From Akkermansiaceae bacterium (GTDB lineage: Bacteria; Verrucomicrobiota; Verrucomicrobiia; Verrucomicrobiales; Akkermansiaceae), in NCBI GenBank assembly GCA_028822935.1, contig JAPKCM010000036.1, positions 1-49,404 on the forward strand: DNA of 49,404 nucleotides, given 5' to 3'. The position numbers and the translations under genes are program-made. Positions 25,479-34,269 of the stretch are shown piece by piece; positions within the stretch are counted from its first letter, which is position 1, and each line of letters starts with the position of its first letter. The notes under the pieces were generated by a model. It did no database searches, was not told where the DNA came from, and was given only the letters and a program-made list of their open reading frames with translations.

Positions 25479-26096
25479 ATGGCTACCCAGACAAAGCGCA
25501 AACAACACCTCAACGTCAATGCGACGCAGATGGAAATCCCTCCCGCTGGAAAAGGCATTTCCGAGGATTTCGAAGGAAAGCTTGAGGATGCTCAAGCCCA
25601 GCTGGAATACCTTCACAAGCAGCGTGAACAGCTCGAGCGCCAAAAAACGGCCCTCGAGGAGCTGAACCAGCGAAAGCAGGAGTTCCTAAACGGCCAGATC
25701 GATCTCACCGAGCGCCTTTCCAACGCTGTCACCACCATCGACCGCGAGCTTTTTGATTCCAAGCAAGAGATCGAGGACATGGGGCAAGCCCGTGAATCGT
25801 TCTCAAACCACCTTAAGCGCATCGAAAACCTCAATTCAGAAGCTTGGTCAAAGGAAGCCCTCAAGGAGGAGCTCGAAAAGGCTCTCGGCGTTCTTGATCG
25901 TGCCGAAGATGAATATCACCAGGCCATCGACCACTTTTCCGGAACCCGCCGGGGCCAAGGCATCTTCGGCCCAGGAAGCTCCCGTGCCCATCATCCGACC
26001 GGTAACTTTTCATCCATGATGAAACAGGGCTTCGCCTTCAATCTTCCACTCCTCGTATTGGGCGCGCTCGTCCTTCTCGTTTACCTCCTTAAGTAG
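25479..26096 (+). CDS. Coiled-coil protein with C-terminal membrane anchor
   Basis: Function unknown. Residues about 28-155 form a long, highly charged coiled coil (LEDAQAQLEYLHKQREQLER, QKTALEELNQRKQEFLN, KEELEKALGVLDRAEDEYHQ). A Gly/His-rich linker (RRGQGIFGPGSSRAHHPTG) leads to one predicted C-terminal helix (FNLPLLVLGALVLLVYLLK). This is the layout of a tail-anchored structural protein facing the cytoplasm. The next gene, 10 nt downstream, encodes a smaller protein of the same architecture; the two are likely one operon and may work together. Confidence 0.75.
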   Translation: MATQTKRKQHLNVNATQMEIPPAGKGISEDFEGKLEDAQAQLEYLHKQREQLERQKTALEELNQRKQEFLNGQIDLTERLSNAVTTIDRELFDSKQEIEDMGQARESFSNHLKRIENLNSEAWSKEALKEELEKALGVLDRAEDEYHQAIDHFSGTRRGQGIFGPGSSRAHHPTGNFSSMMKQGFAFNLPLLVLGALVLLVYLLK

Positions 26097-26106
26097 AAAT
26101 AGAACC

Positions 26107-26451
26107 ATGGCTTTACTTCGCTCCCACACCGGCAGCCTCTCCAGCGAAAACAAGAAAGAGGAATTTTTATCGACCAAAATCGCCGAACTCGAGCGCATGA
26201 TCGATGAAGCTCCCGAAAAGCTAGAGGAACGCCTCGAACGCGAGCGTACCATGATGCCTCCTCCCGATGATTTCCCTGATCGCGAACGCGAGCGCAGGTT
26301 CTATGCCGAACTCTCCCGTGGTGAACTTCAAAATGAGCGCCGCTACCGTGCCCGCAGCACCGTTCTCTTCACTCTCTCGGTCGCGGCAACCCTCTCGGTC
26401 TCTTGGTGGATCTATGCCGAACTTCAACGCTCCGGAATTCTTTCCTTTTAG
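26107..26451 (+). CDS. Small coiled-coil protein with C-terminal membrane helix
   Basis: Function unknown; 114 residues. Residues about 12-50 form a charged helix (EEFLSTKIAELERMIDEAPE, KLEERLERERTM), followed by an acidic/basic linker (PDRERERRFYAELSRGELQN). One predicted helix (STVLFTLSVAATLSVSWWIY) comes near the C-terminus. It is 10 nt after the larger coiled-coil anchor protein and shares its design. A terminator-like hairpin follows 41 nt later, so this pair ends its own transcription unit before gatC. Confidence 0.72.
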   Translation: MALLRSHTGSLSSENKKEEFLSTKIAELERMIDEAPEKLEERLERERTMMPPPDDFPDRERERRFYAELSRGELQNERRYRARSTVLFTLSVAATLSVSWWIYAELQRSGILSF

Positions 26452-26492
26452 GCACAACTTCGCTCACCGTTGCAAGACTAGTCACCAAACAA

Positions 26493-26523
26493 CCCCGCGC
26501 GATTTCTATCGACGGGGTTTTTT
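26493..26523 (+). terminator. Rho-independent terminator
   Basis: CCCCGCGCGAT and ATCGACGGGG form a stem (with a small bulge) around TTCT, followed directly by TTTTTT. It lies 41 nt past the coiled-coil pair and 46 nt before gatC, separating the two transcription units. Confidence 0.8.
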
Positions 26524-26569
26524 CGTCTTCACTCTTCACACTTTCCTCTTCCTCGTTCATCTTCCGCCC

Positions 26570-26860
26570 ATGGCTGATCAAACCATCGACGTGCGCTATG
26601 TCGCCAAGCTCGCCCGTATCGATTTAAGCGAAGACGAGATCACTTGCTTCGGCGAGCAACTGGGGACCATCATGACCCATATCGACAAACTCTCTGAGGT
26701 CGATATCGAGGGAATCGAAGCGACCTCCCACGCCACCCAGCTTTCCAACAAAGTCCGCAAGGACGAACCCGTCGAAGGACTCAAGCCCGAGGACTTTCTC
26801 CAAAATGCTCCCGATCAAGCCAAGGGCCAGCTCCGCGTCCCCAAAGTGGTCGACGCCTAA
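26570..26860 (+). CDS. gatC: Aspartyl/glutamyl-tRNA(Asn/Gln) amidotransferase subunit C
   Basis: Small subunit that stabilises the GatCAB amidotransferase, which converts Glu-tRNA(Gln) or Asp-tRNA(Asn) to the amide form in the cytoplasm. The 96-residue protein has the family features: IDVRYVAKLARIDLSEDEI at the start, IMTHIDKLSEVDIEGIEATS in the middle, and RKDEPVEGL then FLQNAPDQAKGQLRVPKVVD at the end. The start at ATG 26570 gives the normal length. It is followed after 18 nt by gatA. gatB is not within the window and must lie elsewhere. Confidence 0.95.
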   Translation: MADQTIDVRYVAKLARIDLSEDEITCFGEQLGTIMTHIDKLSEVDIEGIEATSHATQLSNKVRKDEPVEGLKPEDFLQNAPDQAKGQLRVPKVVDA

Positions 26861-26878
26861 TTTTCATCTCTGACTTCC

Positions 26879-28294
26879 ATGTCTCTCGCTTCCCAATCAC
26901 TCTCCTCCCTGCGCCGACAACTGACCGCCGGTGACATCACCTCCCGCGACATCGTCCAGGATACCATCGACCAAATTTCCGCGCGCGATGGGGAAATTAA
27001 GGCCTTCCTCTCTCACGAACCTGATACCGCTCTCGCCGAAGCCGAAAAGGCAGATCTTTCCCTCCCCCTCGGTGGCCTTCCCATCGGAATCAAAGATAAC
27101 ATCAACGTCAGGAATCACCCCTGTTCCTGTGCCTCCAAATTCCTCGAAGGAGCTTACCACTCGCCTTACGATGCCACCGCCGTCATCAAACTGCGTGCCG
27201 CCGGTGCCATTCCCTTCGGCCGATTGAACCTCGATGAGTTCGCCATGGGCTCCTCGACCGAGAATTCGGCCCTCCAGATCACGCAAAACCCGAAAGCTCC
27301 CGGGCACATTCCTGGGGGATCTTCCGGAGGATCTGCCGCTGCCGTCGCAGGCGACCTCATTTCTGCCGCGCTCGGCTCCGATACCGGTGGCTCGATCCGC
27401 CAACCCGCCAGCCACTGCGGCGTCGTCGGACTCAAACCATCCTACGGTCGTGTCTCTCGCTATGGCCTCGTTGCCTTCGGCTCCTCACTCGATCAAATCG
27501 GACCTCTTACCAGAACGGTGGAAGACTCCGCTCTTCTTCTCAACGCACTCGCAGGAGGAGATCCGCGTGACTCCACTTCACTCGACGACGATGTTCCCGA
27601 TTACACCGAAGGTCTCGAAAATGGAGTCGCCGGAATGAAGCTCGGCCTGCCGAAAGAATACTTCACCGATGGAATCGATGCCGGCGTTCGCGCCCGTGTT
27701 GAAAAAGCCGCTGCCGATCTCGAGGCCCAAGGCGCCGAGATCATCGAAATTTCGCTTCCGCATACCGAATATGCCGTAGCGACCTACTACATCATCGCTC
27801 CCGCCGAAGCGTCCTCGAACCTCTCCCGCTTCGATGGCATCCGCTACGGCAATCGGAGTTCCGAGGCCGATGACATCCTCAGCGTTTATCAAAAAAGCCG
27901 TGAAGAAGGATTCGGATCCGAGGTCAAACGCCGGATCATCCTTGGCACCTATGTCCTCTCCTCCGGCTACTACGATGCCTACTACAGCCGCGCGCTGAAG
28001 GTCCGCACTCTCATCCGCCGCGACTTCGAAGAAGCCTTCGAAAAAGTCGACGCCATCCTCACGCCCGTGACTCCCGAAACCGCTCCGAAAATCGGAGCCG
28101 CAGCTGGTGATCCCCTCAAGCACTACCTCGCTGACATCTTCACCATCTCCGCCAACCTCGCCGGAAACTGCGGCATCTCCGTCCCCCTGGAACCGATCGA
28201 CGGAAAACCTGTCGGCCTCCAAATTCTCGGACCGCATCTCGGAGAAAAAACGATCCTCCGCACCGCAAGAGCCGTCGAAGCGCTCGGCAGCTAA
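26879..28294 (+). CDS. gatA: Aspartyl/glutamyl-tRNA(Asn/Gln) amidotransferase subunit A
   Basis: Catalytic amidase subunit of GatCAB: it hydrolyses glutamine and passes ammonia to GatB for amidation of Glu-tRNA(Gln)/Asp-tRNA(Asn). The amidase-signature triad is intact: Lys72 in GLPIGIKDNINV, cis-Ser148 in GGSSGGSAAAVAG, and Ser172 in GSDTGGSIRQPASHCGVVGL. The remaining conserved blocks (LKPSYGRVSRYGLVAFGSSL, DQIGPLTRTVEDSALLLNAL, NLAGNCGISVPL) are complete and the length (471) is normal. It forms an operon with gatC; the CCTAGGGC hairpin lies 38 nt downstream. Confidence 0.96.
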   Translation: MSLASQSLSSLRRQLTAGDITSRDIVQDTIDQISARDGEIKAFLSHEPDTALAEAEKADLSLPLGGLPIGIKDNINVRNHPCSCASKFLEGAYHSPYDATAVIKLRAAGAIPFGRLNLDEFAMGSSTENSALQITQNPKAPGHIPGGSSGGSAAAVAGDLISAALGSDTGGSIRQPASHCGVVGLKPSYGRVSRYGLVAFGSSLDQIGPLTRTVEDSALLLNALAGGDPRDSTSLDDDVPDYTEGLENGVAGMKLGLPKEYFTDGIDAGVRARVEKAAADLEAQGAEIIEISLPHTEYAVATYYIIAPAEASSNLSRFDGIRYGNRSSEADDILSVYQKSREEGFGSEVKRRIILGTYVLSSGYYDAYYSRALKVRTLIRRDFEEAFEKVDAILTPVTPETAPKIGAAAGDPLKHYLADIFTISANLAGNCGISVPLEPIDGKPVGLQILGPHLGEKTILRTARAVEALGS

Positions 28295-28331
28295 GATGGA
28301 TCTCATGGGCCAAAGGTCCAAATCATATCAG

Positions 28332-28350
28332 CCTAGGGCAGCGCCCTAGG
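28332..28350 (+). other. Perfect 8-bp inverted repeat after gatA
   Basis: CCTAGGGC-AGC-GCCCTAGG, a perfect stem with a 3-base loop, 38 nt after the gatA stop. It has no T-run on either strand, so it may stabilise or end the transcript through another mechanism, or be a protein-binding site. Confidence 0.4.
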
Positions 28351-28478
28351 TATCAAGCCGAGGGATCCATGGGCAAGCCCAGCATCTCGCCTTTCCTTTA
28401 GACTCACCCGCAGCCCGCGCACAAAGGCCGATTCTTGCGATATCCAATCGGAGACCCAGCATTCGTAAATCTCACTCC

Positions 28479-28774
28479 TTAATCAACCCGATCCAAGATC
28501 CGGTGCGTGTGGCCATAGACGACGTGCTCGATCCCGTGAATTCCCTCCTGCTCGATGAAGGCCCGTAGCCGCCGATACACCCAGCGTCAAAAAAGGGCAG
28601 CCAGCTAGGCGCTTCGTCAATCTGCAGAGCCACCCGCTCGCACTCTTCTGCGTCGTCTTTCTTTAAAATCGCAGGCAACTCCTTCCAATACTTGATGACG
28701 TTCGAGCGAGCCGCAAAGAAATGCAGGTCCCCCACCACGAGAGTCACCGAACTTGCTCCACTTAAATCAGGCAT
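28479..28774 (-). pseudogene. Metallophosphoesterase remnant with frameshift
   Basis: From ATG 28774 the frame reads VTLVVGDLHFFAARSN, then KYWKELPAILKK and QIDEAPSWLPFFD. A one-base deletion near 28585 then changes frame, and the continuation reads WVYRRLRAFIEQEGIHGIEH, VVYGHTHRILDRVD and a stop at 28479. GHTH is the C-terminal metal-ligand motif of calcineurin-like phosphoesterases. The piece is only about 98 codons, so the part with the central Asp/Asn ligands (GNHD) is missing. It overlaps the end of the lipase-like gene by 8 nt. Confidence 0.6.
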
Positions 28775-29456
28775 CGTTAAACTTCCCCGTTTTCAAAAAC
28801 GTCAACACCTCACCGATGACCTTTCTATTTTTCATGATAAAGGGATGGCTGGCGTGAACGACTTTAAAGTCCTTCATCCCCTTGATCTTGGCGCTCGTCG
28901 TGGAGACCTTACCATCGTCCTTCCCGGGGATCATCGACGAGAGGATCCAGTTAATACTGCGATCCCCCGTGATCACCCCGAGATCAAAATCGACCGGGCC
29001 GAGCACCTGGGGAGCCGACTTCTTGCGCGTCCCCAGTTCCAAACCCGCCGGACCATTGATCCAGCGAAATACTTTGAGGTCTCCAAGTTTATCGACCACT
29101 TCACTCCCCTGATTGGGAGGACTGAGCATGACCACTCGTCCAAGGTTCTTCACGGGGTGACTCGCCTGCATATGACGCACGAGAATCCCACCCATTGAGT
29201 GGGTCACAAAATGGACTTTTTTGGCTCCCTTCGTCTTGGCGGCCACTTGGTCATGAACAAGGCGAGCGAGCTTTGCGACCGCATGCTTCCGCGAGGGATA
29301 ATCGAGATTGAGGACACGGTAGCCCTCCTTCTCGAGAGATTTTCCCATCTTCGCCATCGACTTGGAAGAACGCGCAAGCCCGTGGAGAAGCACCACGACT
29401 TCATCCGCTGGCACCAGTAACATCATCGCGAGAGAAATAAAAATGATCCGAAGCAT
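28767..29456 (-). CDS. Secreted alpha/beta hydrolase, lipase-like
   Basis: A 229-residue protein of the triacylglycerol-lipase/esterase-like alpha/beta-hydrolase group. A short signal-like start (MLRIIFISLAMMLLVPA) is followed by the oxyanion segment VVVLLHGLARSSKSM. The nucleophile elbow is HFVTHSMGGILVRHM (Ser in THSMGG), and the C-terminal His is in FKVVHASHPFIMKN. An Asp in GKDDGKVS is a plausible third member. The substrate is unknown, probably a lipid or ester outside the cytoplasm. The next minus-strand gene upstream ends 3 nt before this ATG, so they may be co-transcribed. Confidence 0.8.
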   Translation of the reverse strand: MLRIIFISLAMMLLVPADEVVVLLHGLARSSKSMAKMGKSLEKEGYRVLNLDYPSRKHAVAKLARLVHDQVAAKTKGAKKVHFVTHSMGGILVRHMQASHPVKNLGRVVMLSPPNQGSEVVDKLGDLKVFRWINGPAGLELGTRKKSAPQVLGPVDFDLGVITGDRSINWILSSMIPGKDDGKVSTTSAKIKGMKDFKVVHASHPFIMKNRKVIGEVLTFLKTGKFNDA

Positions 29457-29459
29457 CGC

Positions 29460-30623
29460 TTATTTGATGGAATGAAGAATGATTTTCTGCAGATCCATAA
29501 CCGCCTTATTGGCGATCTTATCGGCTTTCAGCTTCAGGCGAAACTTGCCCGCCTGCACACAGGAAATTGCTCCCACGTCGCGTGCGATGAAGTCTTGAAA
29601 CCCTCCTGTTTCCTGCACCTCGAAAGTCATTCTATTTTGGATAACTCCTAATCTGACAGAAGCGCTTCCATCACGCCCACTCCAAGATAAGATCACAGAA
29701 CTCCCCCCTTGCCCGGGAGCGCAGCCTTGGAAGATCTCAACGCGATAGTTGCCCGGAGCTGGCACCTCGACTTCCCATGTGGCGTAGTCATTCACATCGA
29801 CCCAGTAACCGAGGCAGAGTTTCTTGGGCTGCGGTTCCCACATGAGCTTCCGACCATAAACCGTCGCCTGCTCCGGCATGAGGGTGATTGCTCCATCGAC
29901 TCCGGGCTTCGCAATCGGAAAGTTTCCTTCAGGAGCGGGACGAAGAGTGACCGCTTTGAGATTCATGACCGCACCTCCATTTTTCTTAAGGCATTTGACG
30001 GCGAGCTGGCTCGCATTCCGATGGTCAATGTAGAGATAGCCCAAATCCACCGTGGTGTATTCATACCAGCTTCCAGTGCTCTGAATCATCCCTGTGACCT
30101 TGGCCTCACCGAGACTGATTTCGATCTCGGAACTTTTACTTGCGAGAGAGTAAGTCAGCTCCACCGAATACATCCCCACGTTCCCCGGCGTGTAGTCCCA
30201 GACAACGTAATCTGCGGGATTCCCCCAGAATCCGATTCTGTGATTTCCGGGGTGGCTTTCAAGCTTAGCCTGCTTTCCCACCACCTTGGAATCAAGTGCG
30301 GAAAAGGTGACGCGGCCGTCGTCAAACGCCGTGGTATTTTTCGCGGCCTCTATCTCAATCGCGTCCTTTCTCTGTCGGAGACTTTCAGGAACAACCAGTG
30401 AGATTTCGGTAGCGTCCTCATTGAAGGAAATGTTCAGCGGGCTCCGGGAAACGTCGTCGCTAAAGTAGGCCCTTGTGATGTGCAGACCCGGCGTGGGCAT
30501 GCTGATCTTACCCGAAGAAGGATCGTCCAAAAAAAGATGACGCCCATTCCCTGGAGTAAAACTGAAAACAGTCTGACCGAAAAGACCCAGTGGAAGGAAG
30601 AGCAGAGCAGCGAAGTAGCGCAT
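29460..30623 (-). CDS. Secreted protein with two tandem beta-sandwich (CBM-like) modules
   Basis: No enzyme signature recognised. The signal peptide MRYFAALLFLPLGLFG is followed by a beta-rich region. Two related modules follow: HRIGFWGNPADYVVWDYTPG with VGMYSVELTYSLAS (about residues 130-230), and KLCLGYWVDVNDYATWEVEV with PGNYRVEIFQGCAPGQGG (about 265-385). The 'GxW.....DY..W......G.Y.VE' pattern is that of carbohydrate-binding beta-sandwich domains found in exported glycosidases and sulfatases of this phylum. I chose ATG 30623 because the eight codons before it are not signal-like. It lies 3 nt before the lipase-like gene. Confidence 0.7.
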   Translation of the reverse strand: MRYFAALLFLPLGLFGQTVFSFTPGNGRHLFLDDPSSGKISMPTPGLHITRAYFSDDVSRSPLNISFNEDATEISLVVPESLRQRKDAIEIEAAKNTTAFDDGRVTFSALDSKVVGKQAKLESHPGNHRIGFWGNPADYVVWDYTPGNVGMYSVELTYSLASKSSEIEISLGEAKVTGMIQSTGSWYEYTTVDLGYLYIDHRNASQLAVKCLKKNGGAVMNLKAVTLRPAPEGNFPIAKPGVDGAITLMPEQATVYGRKLMWEPQPKKLCLGYWVDVNDYATWEVEVPAPGNYRVEIFQGCAPGQGGSSVILSWSGRDGSASVRLGVIQNRMTFEVQETGGFQDFIARDVGAISCVQAGKFRLKLKADKIANKAVMDLQKIILHSIK

Positions 30624-30724
30624 AGAAAATCCATAGCAGATTCCCAAAGATCCTGCGATGGGGAAAGATCCTAAGGATTTCTATCCTCATGGGCTGAAGG
30701 CACAAAGGTCATCGGAGAGCTTCA

Positions 30725-33700
30725 TCAAACCGTGCGCCAAGGAGCAAGTTCCCGCTCGAGAGCAGGAATCATTTTTACGGCCATCGTTTCAGGGAGCTCC
30801 ATTGTCGCGCGATTTCCCGATCCACTTTGGAAGTGCATATGAACGGGAACTTTCCCGGGATACTCGGCGAGGATTACTTTGATTTTTTGAAGATCATCAC
30901 CGTTGTGTCGACCCGTCCAGAGTGTCAACTCCAGGATTCCACTGGTCTTTTTACGTCGGGCTTTCAGCTCTTTGATCTGAGCGCCGGTAAGACGCCGCTG
31001 CTCGGTGCGATCATCGATTGAGATCTGCGCCTGGAAGCGGATGACCTGACCCGCGACCATGAGACCCGCATCGCGAGCCGGGAGATAGCTCTCGCTCCAG
31101 CAAAGCATTTCGACCGAGCCGGTGAAGTCCTCAATCGTGACGACGCCGAAGGGTTTACCGCTCTTCGTCATTTTATGCTCCACGCTGCGGACCATCCCGG
31201 CGAAGGTAAAACGGGCGCGCTTGTCCTTCCCGATATCGATCTCATCAAGGAGGCCAATTTTAATATATTTATCCGAGTCCACCACACCGCGGAACTTATC
31301 GAGCGGATGTCCGGTGACGTAGAAGCCGAGGAGTTCCTTCTCGTGCACCAGTCGATCATCTTTCGACCATTCTTCGATCGCCGGATGATCGGAGTCGGCA
31401 GACTGAGATTCACTACCACCGCTGAATTCCATCGTGTCAAAGAGCCCCCCCTGCCCTGCCGCACGATCGCGCTGGGCGCTGCTGGCACTGGAGACCACTT
31501 TCTCAAGACGCTCGGTCATTCCCGCACGAGTTTCGCCCGTCCAATCCATGGCGCCAGCTTTGATGAGGTTCTCGAGGATGCGCTTATTGATGACCTTCGA
31601 GTCGAGTCGGTCGCAGAAGTCATCGAGCGATTCAAAGGCACCATTTTCATCGCGCTCCTTGAGCGCCATCGCCATTGCTCCGGCACCCACGTTTTTGATC
31701 GCGGCAAGGCCGTAGCGAATGCCCTCAGCGCCTCCGAGAAGTTTTTCGGGAGAGAAACGGTTCTTTGATTTATTGAGATCCGGCGGAAGGATCTCGAGGC
31801 CCATGCGATGACACTCGGAGACGAAGACACCGATCTTATCGGTATTCTTAATCTCATTCGAGAGGAGGGCCGACATAAAATCGACGGAGTAGTTCGCCTT
31901 CAGGAAACCAGTCCAGTAGGAAATGAAGCCGTAGCAAGCCGAGTGCGACTTATTGAATCCGTAGCCCGCGAATCCCGCGATCTTATCGAAGATGAGGTTG
32001 GCATTGCGCGCATCGATCTGGTTCGTCTTGGCAGCGCCTTCGACAAAAATCTGACGCTGCTTCTCCATCGTCGCCGGATCCTTTTTACCCATCGCACGAC
32101 GAAGAATATCCGCACCGCCGAGGGTATAACCGGCGAGCATTTTGGCCGAGTTCTGCACCTGCTCCTGGTAAATCATGACCCCGTAGGTATCGCCGCAAAT
32201 CTCCTCAAGCATCGGATGCTCGTAGTTCGGCTGCTTGCGGCCCTCCTTCACCTCGATCATCTCATCGATATACTGCATCGCCCCGGGGCGGTAGACGGCG
32301 AGGAGGTCAATGATGTCCTCGATCTTATTGATGCCGTATTTGCGGCAGGTCTCGACCATACCGCCTGATTCCAGCTGAAAGACGCCCATCGTCTCTCCGG
32401 CGTTGAGCATCTTAAAGGTCGCTTGGTCTTCGAGGGAGATTTCGTAAATGTCAAAGTCCGGCGTGTGAAGATGGATGTGATCCACGGCCTCCTGAATGAC
32501 GGTCATGTTTTTAAGACCGAGGAAGTCCATCTTGAGAAGGCCCACATCGGTGATGGCACTCATGTCGTATTGCGTCACCACTTCCCCTTCATTTCCACGC
32601 GTGAGCGGGACATGCTCATCGAGATTCCGGTCGCCGATCACGACTCCGGCAGCGTGGACTCCGACGTTTCGAGACTGGCCCTCAAGCTTGAGCGCGAAGT
32701 CCCATAATTCTTGATAGGTCGAGGATGATTCGATGACCTCCCGCAGCTCCGGCTTTTCCTTATATTCATCCGCGAGCTTCACCCCGGGCTTGGCCTCGAT
32801 CATCTTGGCAAGCATCCCGGCCTCGCCGTAGCTCACGCCCATGACGCGGGCGACATCACGGATGACGCTCTTCGCCCCCATCGTGCCGTAGGTGATGATG
32901 TGGGCAACGCAGCGCTCGCCATATTTCTGGCGGACATAATCGATGACCTCCGGGCGGCGCGTCTGGCAGAAGTCGATATCGACATCGGGCGGGCTGACAC
33001 GCTCGGGGTTGAGGAATCGCTCGAAGAGAAGGCCGAAGCGCATCGGACAAATATCGGTGATCCCCATCGTGTAGGAGACGAGCGATCCTGCAGCCGACCC
33101 ACGGCCGGGGCCGACAGGAATATTCTGCTCCTTGGCCCAGTTGATGAAGTCAGCGGTAATCAGGAAGTAGGAGGCGAACTTAAGATCGGAGATCGTCTTA
33201 ATTTCGTAGTCGAGTCGGTCGCGCAGTTCCTGATCGGTGTCGGCCTTTTCCTGTCCGTAGCGCGTAACAAGACCCTCGTAACAGACTTTTCGAAAATACT
33301 CCTCACGTGGGGAGCCATCGGGCGTGGGGAACTCGGGATATTTTGCGGAAGAAGTGGGATCGAGGACAAACTCGACATTGCAGCGCTCGGCAATCTCGAG
33401 CGTGGCATCACAGGCTTCGGGATGATCGGCAAAAAGAGCACGCATCTCTTCGGGGGTCTTAAAGTAGACCTCGGGCGAGTAGCGCTTGCGGTTCTCATCG
33501 ATGATGAGGCGGCCAATTCCGATGCAGATGAGGACATCGTGCGCCTCGTAGTCTTCCTTATTGAGAAAGTGGACGTCGTTGGCCGCGACCACCTTCACCC
33601 CGAGTCGCTCGGCGAATCGATACAGCACCTCGCGGCACTTCTCCTGCGGTTCAAGCCCGTGATTGTGGACTTCTAGGTAAAAATTCTCTTTCCCGTAGAT

Positions 33701-34201
33701 CTCGCAGAGTTCCTCCGCGGTCTCGTAAGCGATGTCGTCTTGATCCTTAAGAATCCACTCATTGAGTGGTCCTGAAATACAGCCTGAGAGGCAAATAATG
33801 CCCTTCGAGTATTTGCGTAAGATCTCCCGATCCACTCGTGGGATCCCCCCATAAGATCCATCGAGGTGGCCAACCGAGACGAGCTTCTGAAGATTGACCC
33901 AGCCCTCGTTATTTTCCGCCAGGAGCGTCAAATGGGTCGAGGAAGGCCGCCCCGGGATTTCCTTCATATCGCTGATCAACTCCGGAGCGAGGTAGATCTC
34001 GCAGCCCAGAATCGGCTTCACGCCAGCAGCGGTGCAGGACTTGTAGAACTCGATCGTCCCGTAAAGATTCCCGTGATCGGTCATCGCGACCGCAGGCATT
34101 CCCAGCTCCTTGGCCCGCTTGGCGACATCCTTGGTCCGGCAGGCACCATCGAGCGTCGAATATCCGGTATGCAAATGGAGGTGAACGAAGGAGTCGGACA
34201 T
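30725..34201 (-). CDS. dnaE: DNA polymerase III subunit alpha
   Basis: Replicative DNA polymerase (1158 residues). The N-terminal PHP domain begins FVHLHLHTGYSTLDGA. The catalytic palm contains PPDVDIDFCQTRRPEVIDYV with the essential Asp residues, preceded by VGPGRGSAAGSLVSYTMGIT. The thumb/fingers blocks MDFLGLKNMTVIQEAVDHI, YQEQVQNSAKMLAGYTLGGA and NKSHSACYGFISYWTGFLKA are intact. The C-terminal OB-fold is ARFTFAGMVRSVEHKMTKSG. I chose ATG 34201 (MSDSFVHLH...) over the 17-codon longer frame because DnaE proteins begin close to the PHP motif. The sulfatase gene upstream ends 68 nt away and is probably a separate unit. Confidence 0.97.
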   Translation of the reverse strand: MSDSFVHLHLHTGYSTLDGACRTKDVAKRAKELGMPAVAMTDHGNLYGTIEFYKSCTAAGVKPILGCEIYLAPELISDMKEIPGRPSSTHLTLLAENNEGWVNLQKLVSVGHLDGSYGGIPRVDREILRKYSKGIICLSGCISGPLNEWILKDQDDIAYETAEELCEIYGKENFYLEVHNHGLEPQEKCREVLYRFAERLGVKVVAANDVHFLNKEDYEAHDVLICIGIGRLIIDENRKRYSPEVYFKTPEEMRALFADHPEACDATLEIAERCNVEFVLDPTSSAKYPEFPTPDGSPREEYFRKVCYEGLVTRYGQEKADTDQELRDRLDYEIKTISDLKFASYFLITADFINWAKEQNIPVGPGRGSAAGSLVSYTMGITDICPMRFGLLFERFLNPERVSPPDVDIDFCQTRRPEVIDYVRQKYGERCVAHIITYGTMGAKSVIRDVARVMGVSYGEAGMLAKMIEAKPGVKLADEYKEKPELREVIESSSTYQELWDFALKLEGQSRNVGVHAAGVVIGDRNLDEHVPLTRGNEGEVVTQYDMSAITDVGLLKMDFLGLKNMTVIQEAVDHIHLHTPDFDIYEISLEDQATFKMLNAGETMGVFQLESGGMVETCRKYGINKIEDIIDLLAVYRPGAMQYIDEMIEVKEGRKQPNYEHPMLEEICGDTYGVMIYQEQVQNSAKMLAGYTLGGADILRRAMGKKDPATMEKQRQIFVEGAAKTNQIDARNANLIFDKIAGFAGYGFNKSHSACYGFISYWTGFLKANYSVDFMSALLSNEIKNTDKIGVFVSECHRMGLEILPPDLNKSKNRFSPEKLLGGAEGIRYGLAAIKNVGAGAMAMALKERDENGAFESLDDFCDRLDSKVINKRILENLIKAGAMDWTGETRAGMTERLEKVVSSASSAQRDRAAGQGGLFDTMEFSGGSESQSADSDHPAIEEWSKDDRLVHEKELLGFYVTGHPLDKFRGVVDSDKYIKIGLLDEIDIGKDKRARFTFAGMVRSVEHKMTKSGKPFGVVTIEDFTGSVEMLCWSESYLPARDAGLMVAGQVIRFQAQISIDDRTEQRRLTGAQIKELKARRKKTSGILELTLWTGRHNGDDLQKIKVILAEYPGKVPVHMHFQSGSGNRATMELPETMAVKMIPALERELAPWRTV

Positions 34202-34269
34202 CGACGCGCAGACTGGACCAGAGCGCCCAGAGATTGAACTCTGAAAATCCAAATAGGAAAGATTTTTTG

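Noticed and set aside
33160-33676. Long frames on both strands over dnaE (for example 32900-33676 plus)
   Set aside because: They overlap the conserved polymerase sequence, and their compositions reflect codon bias of dnaE on the other strand.
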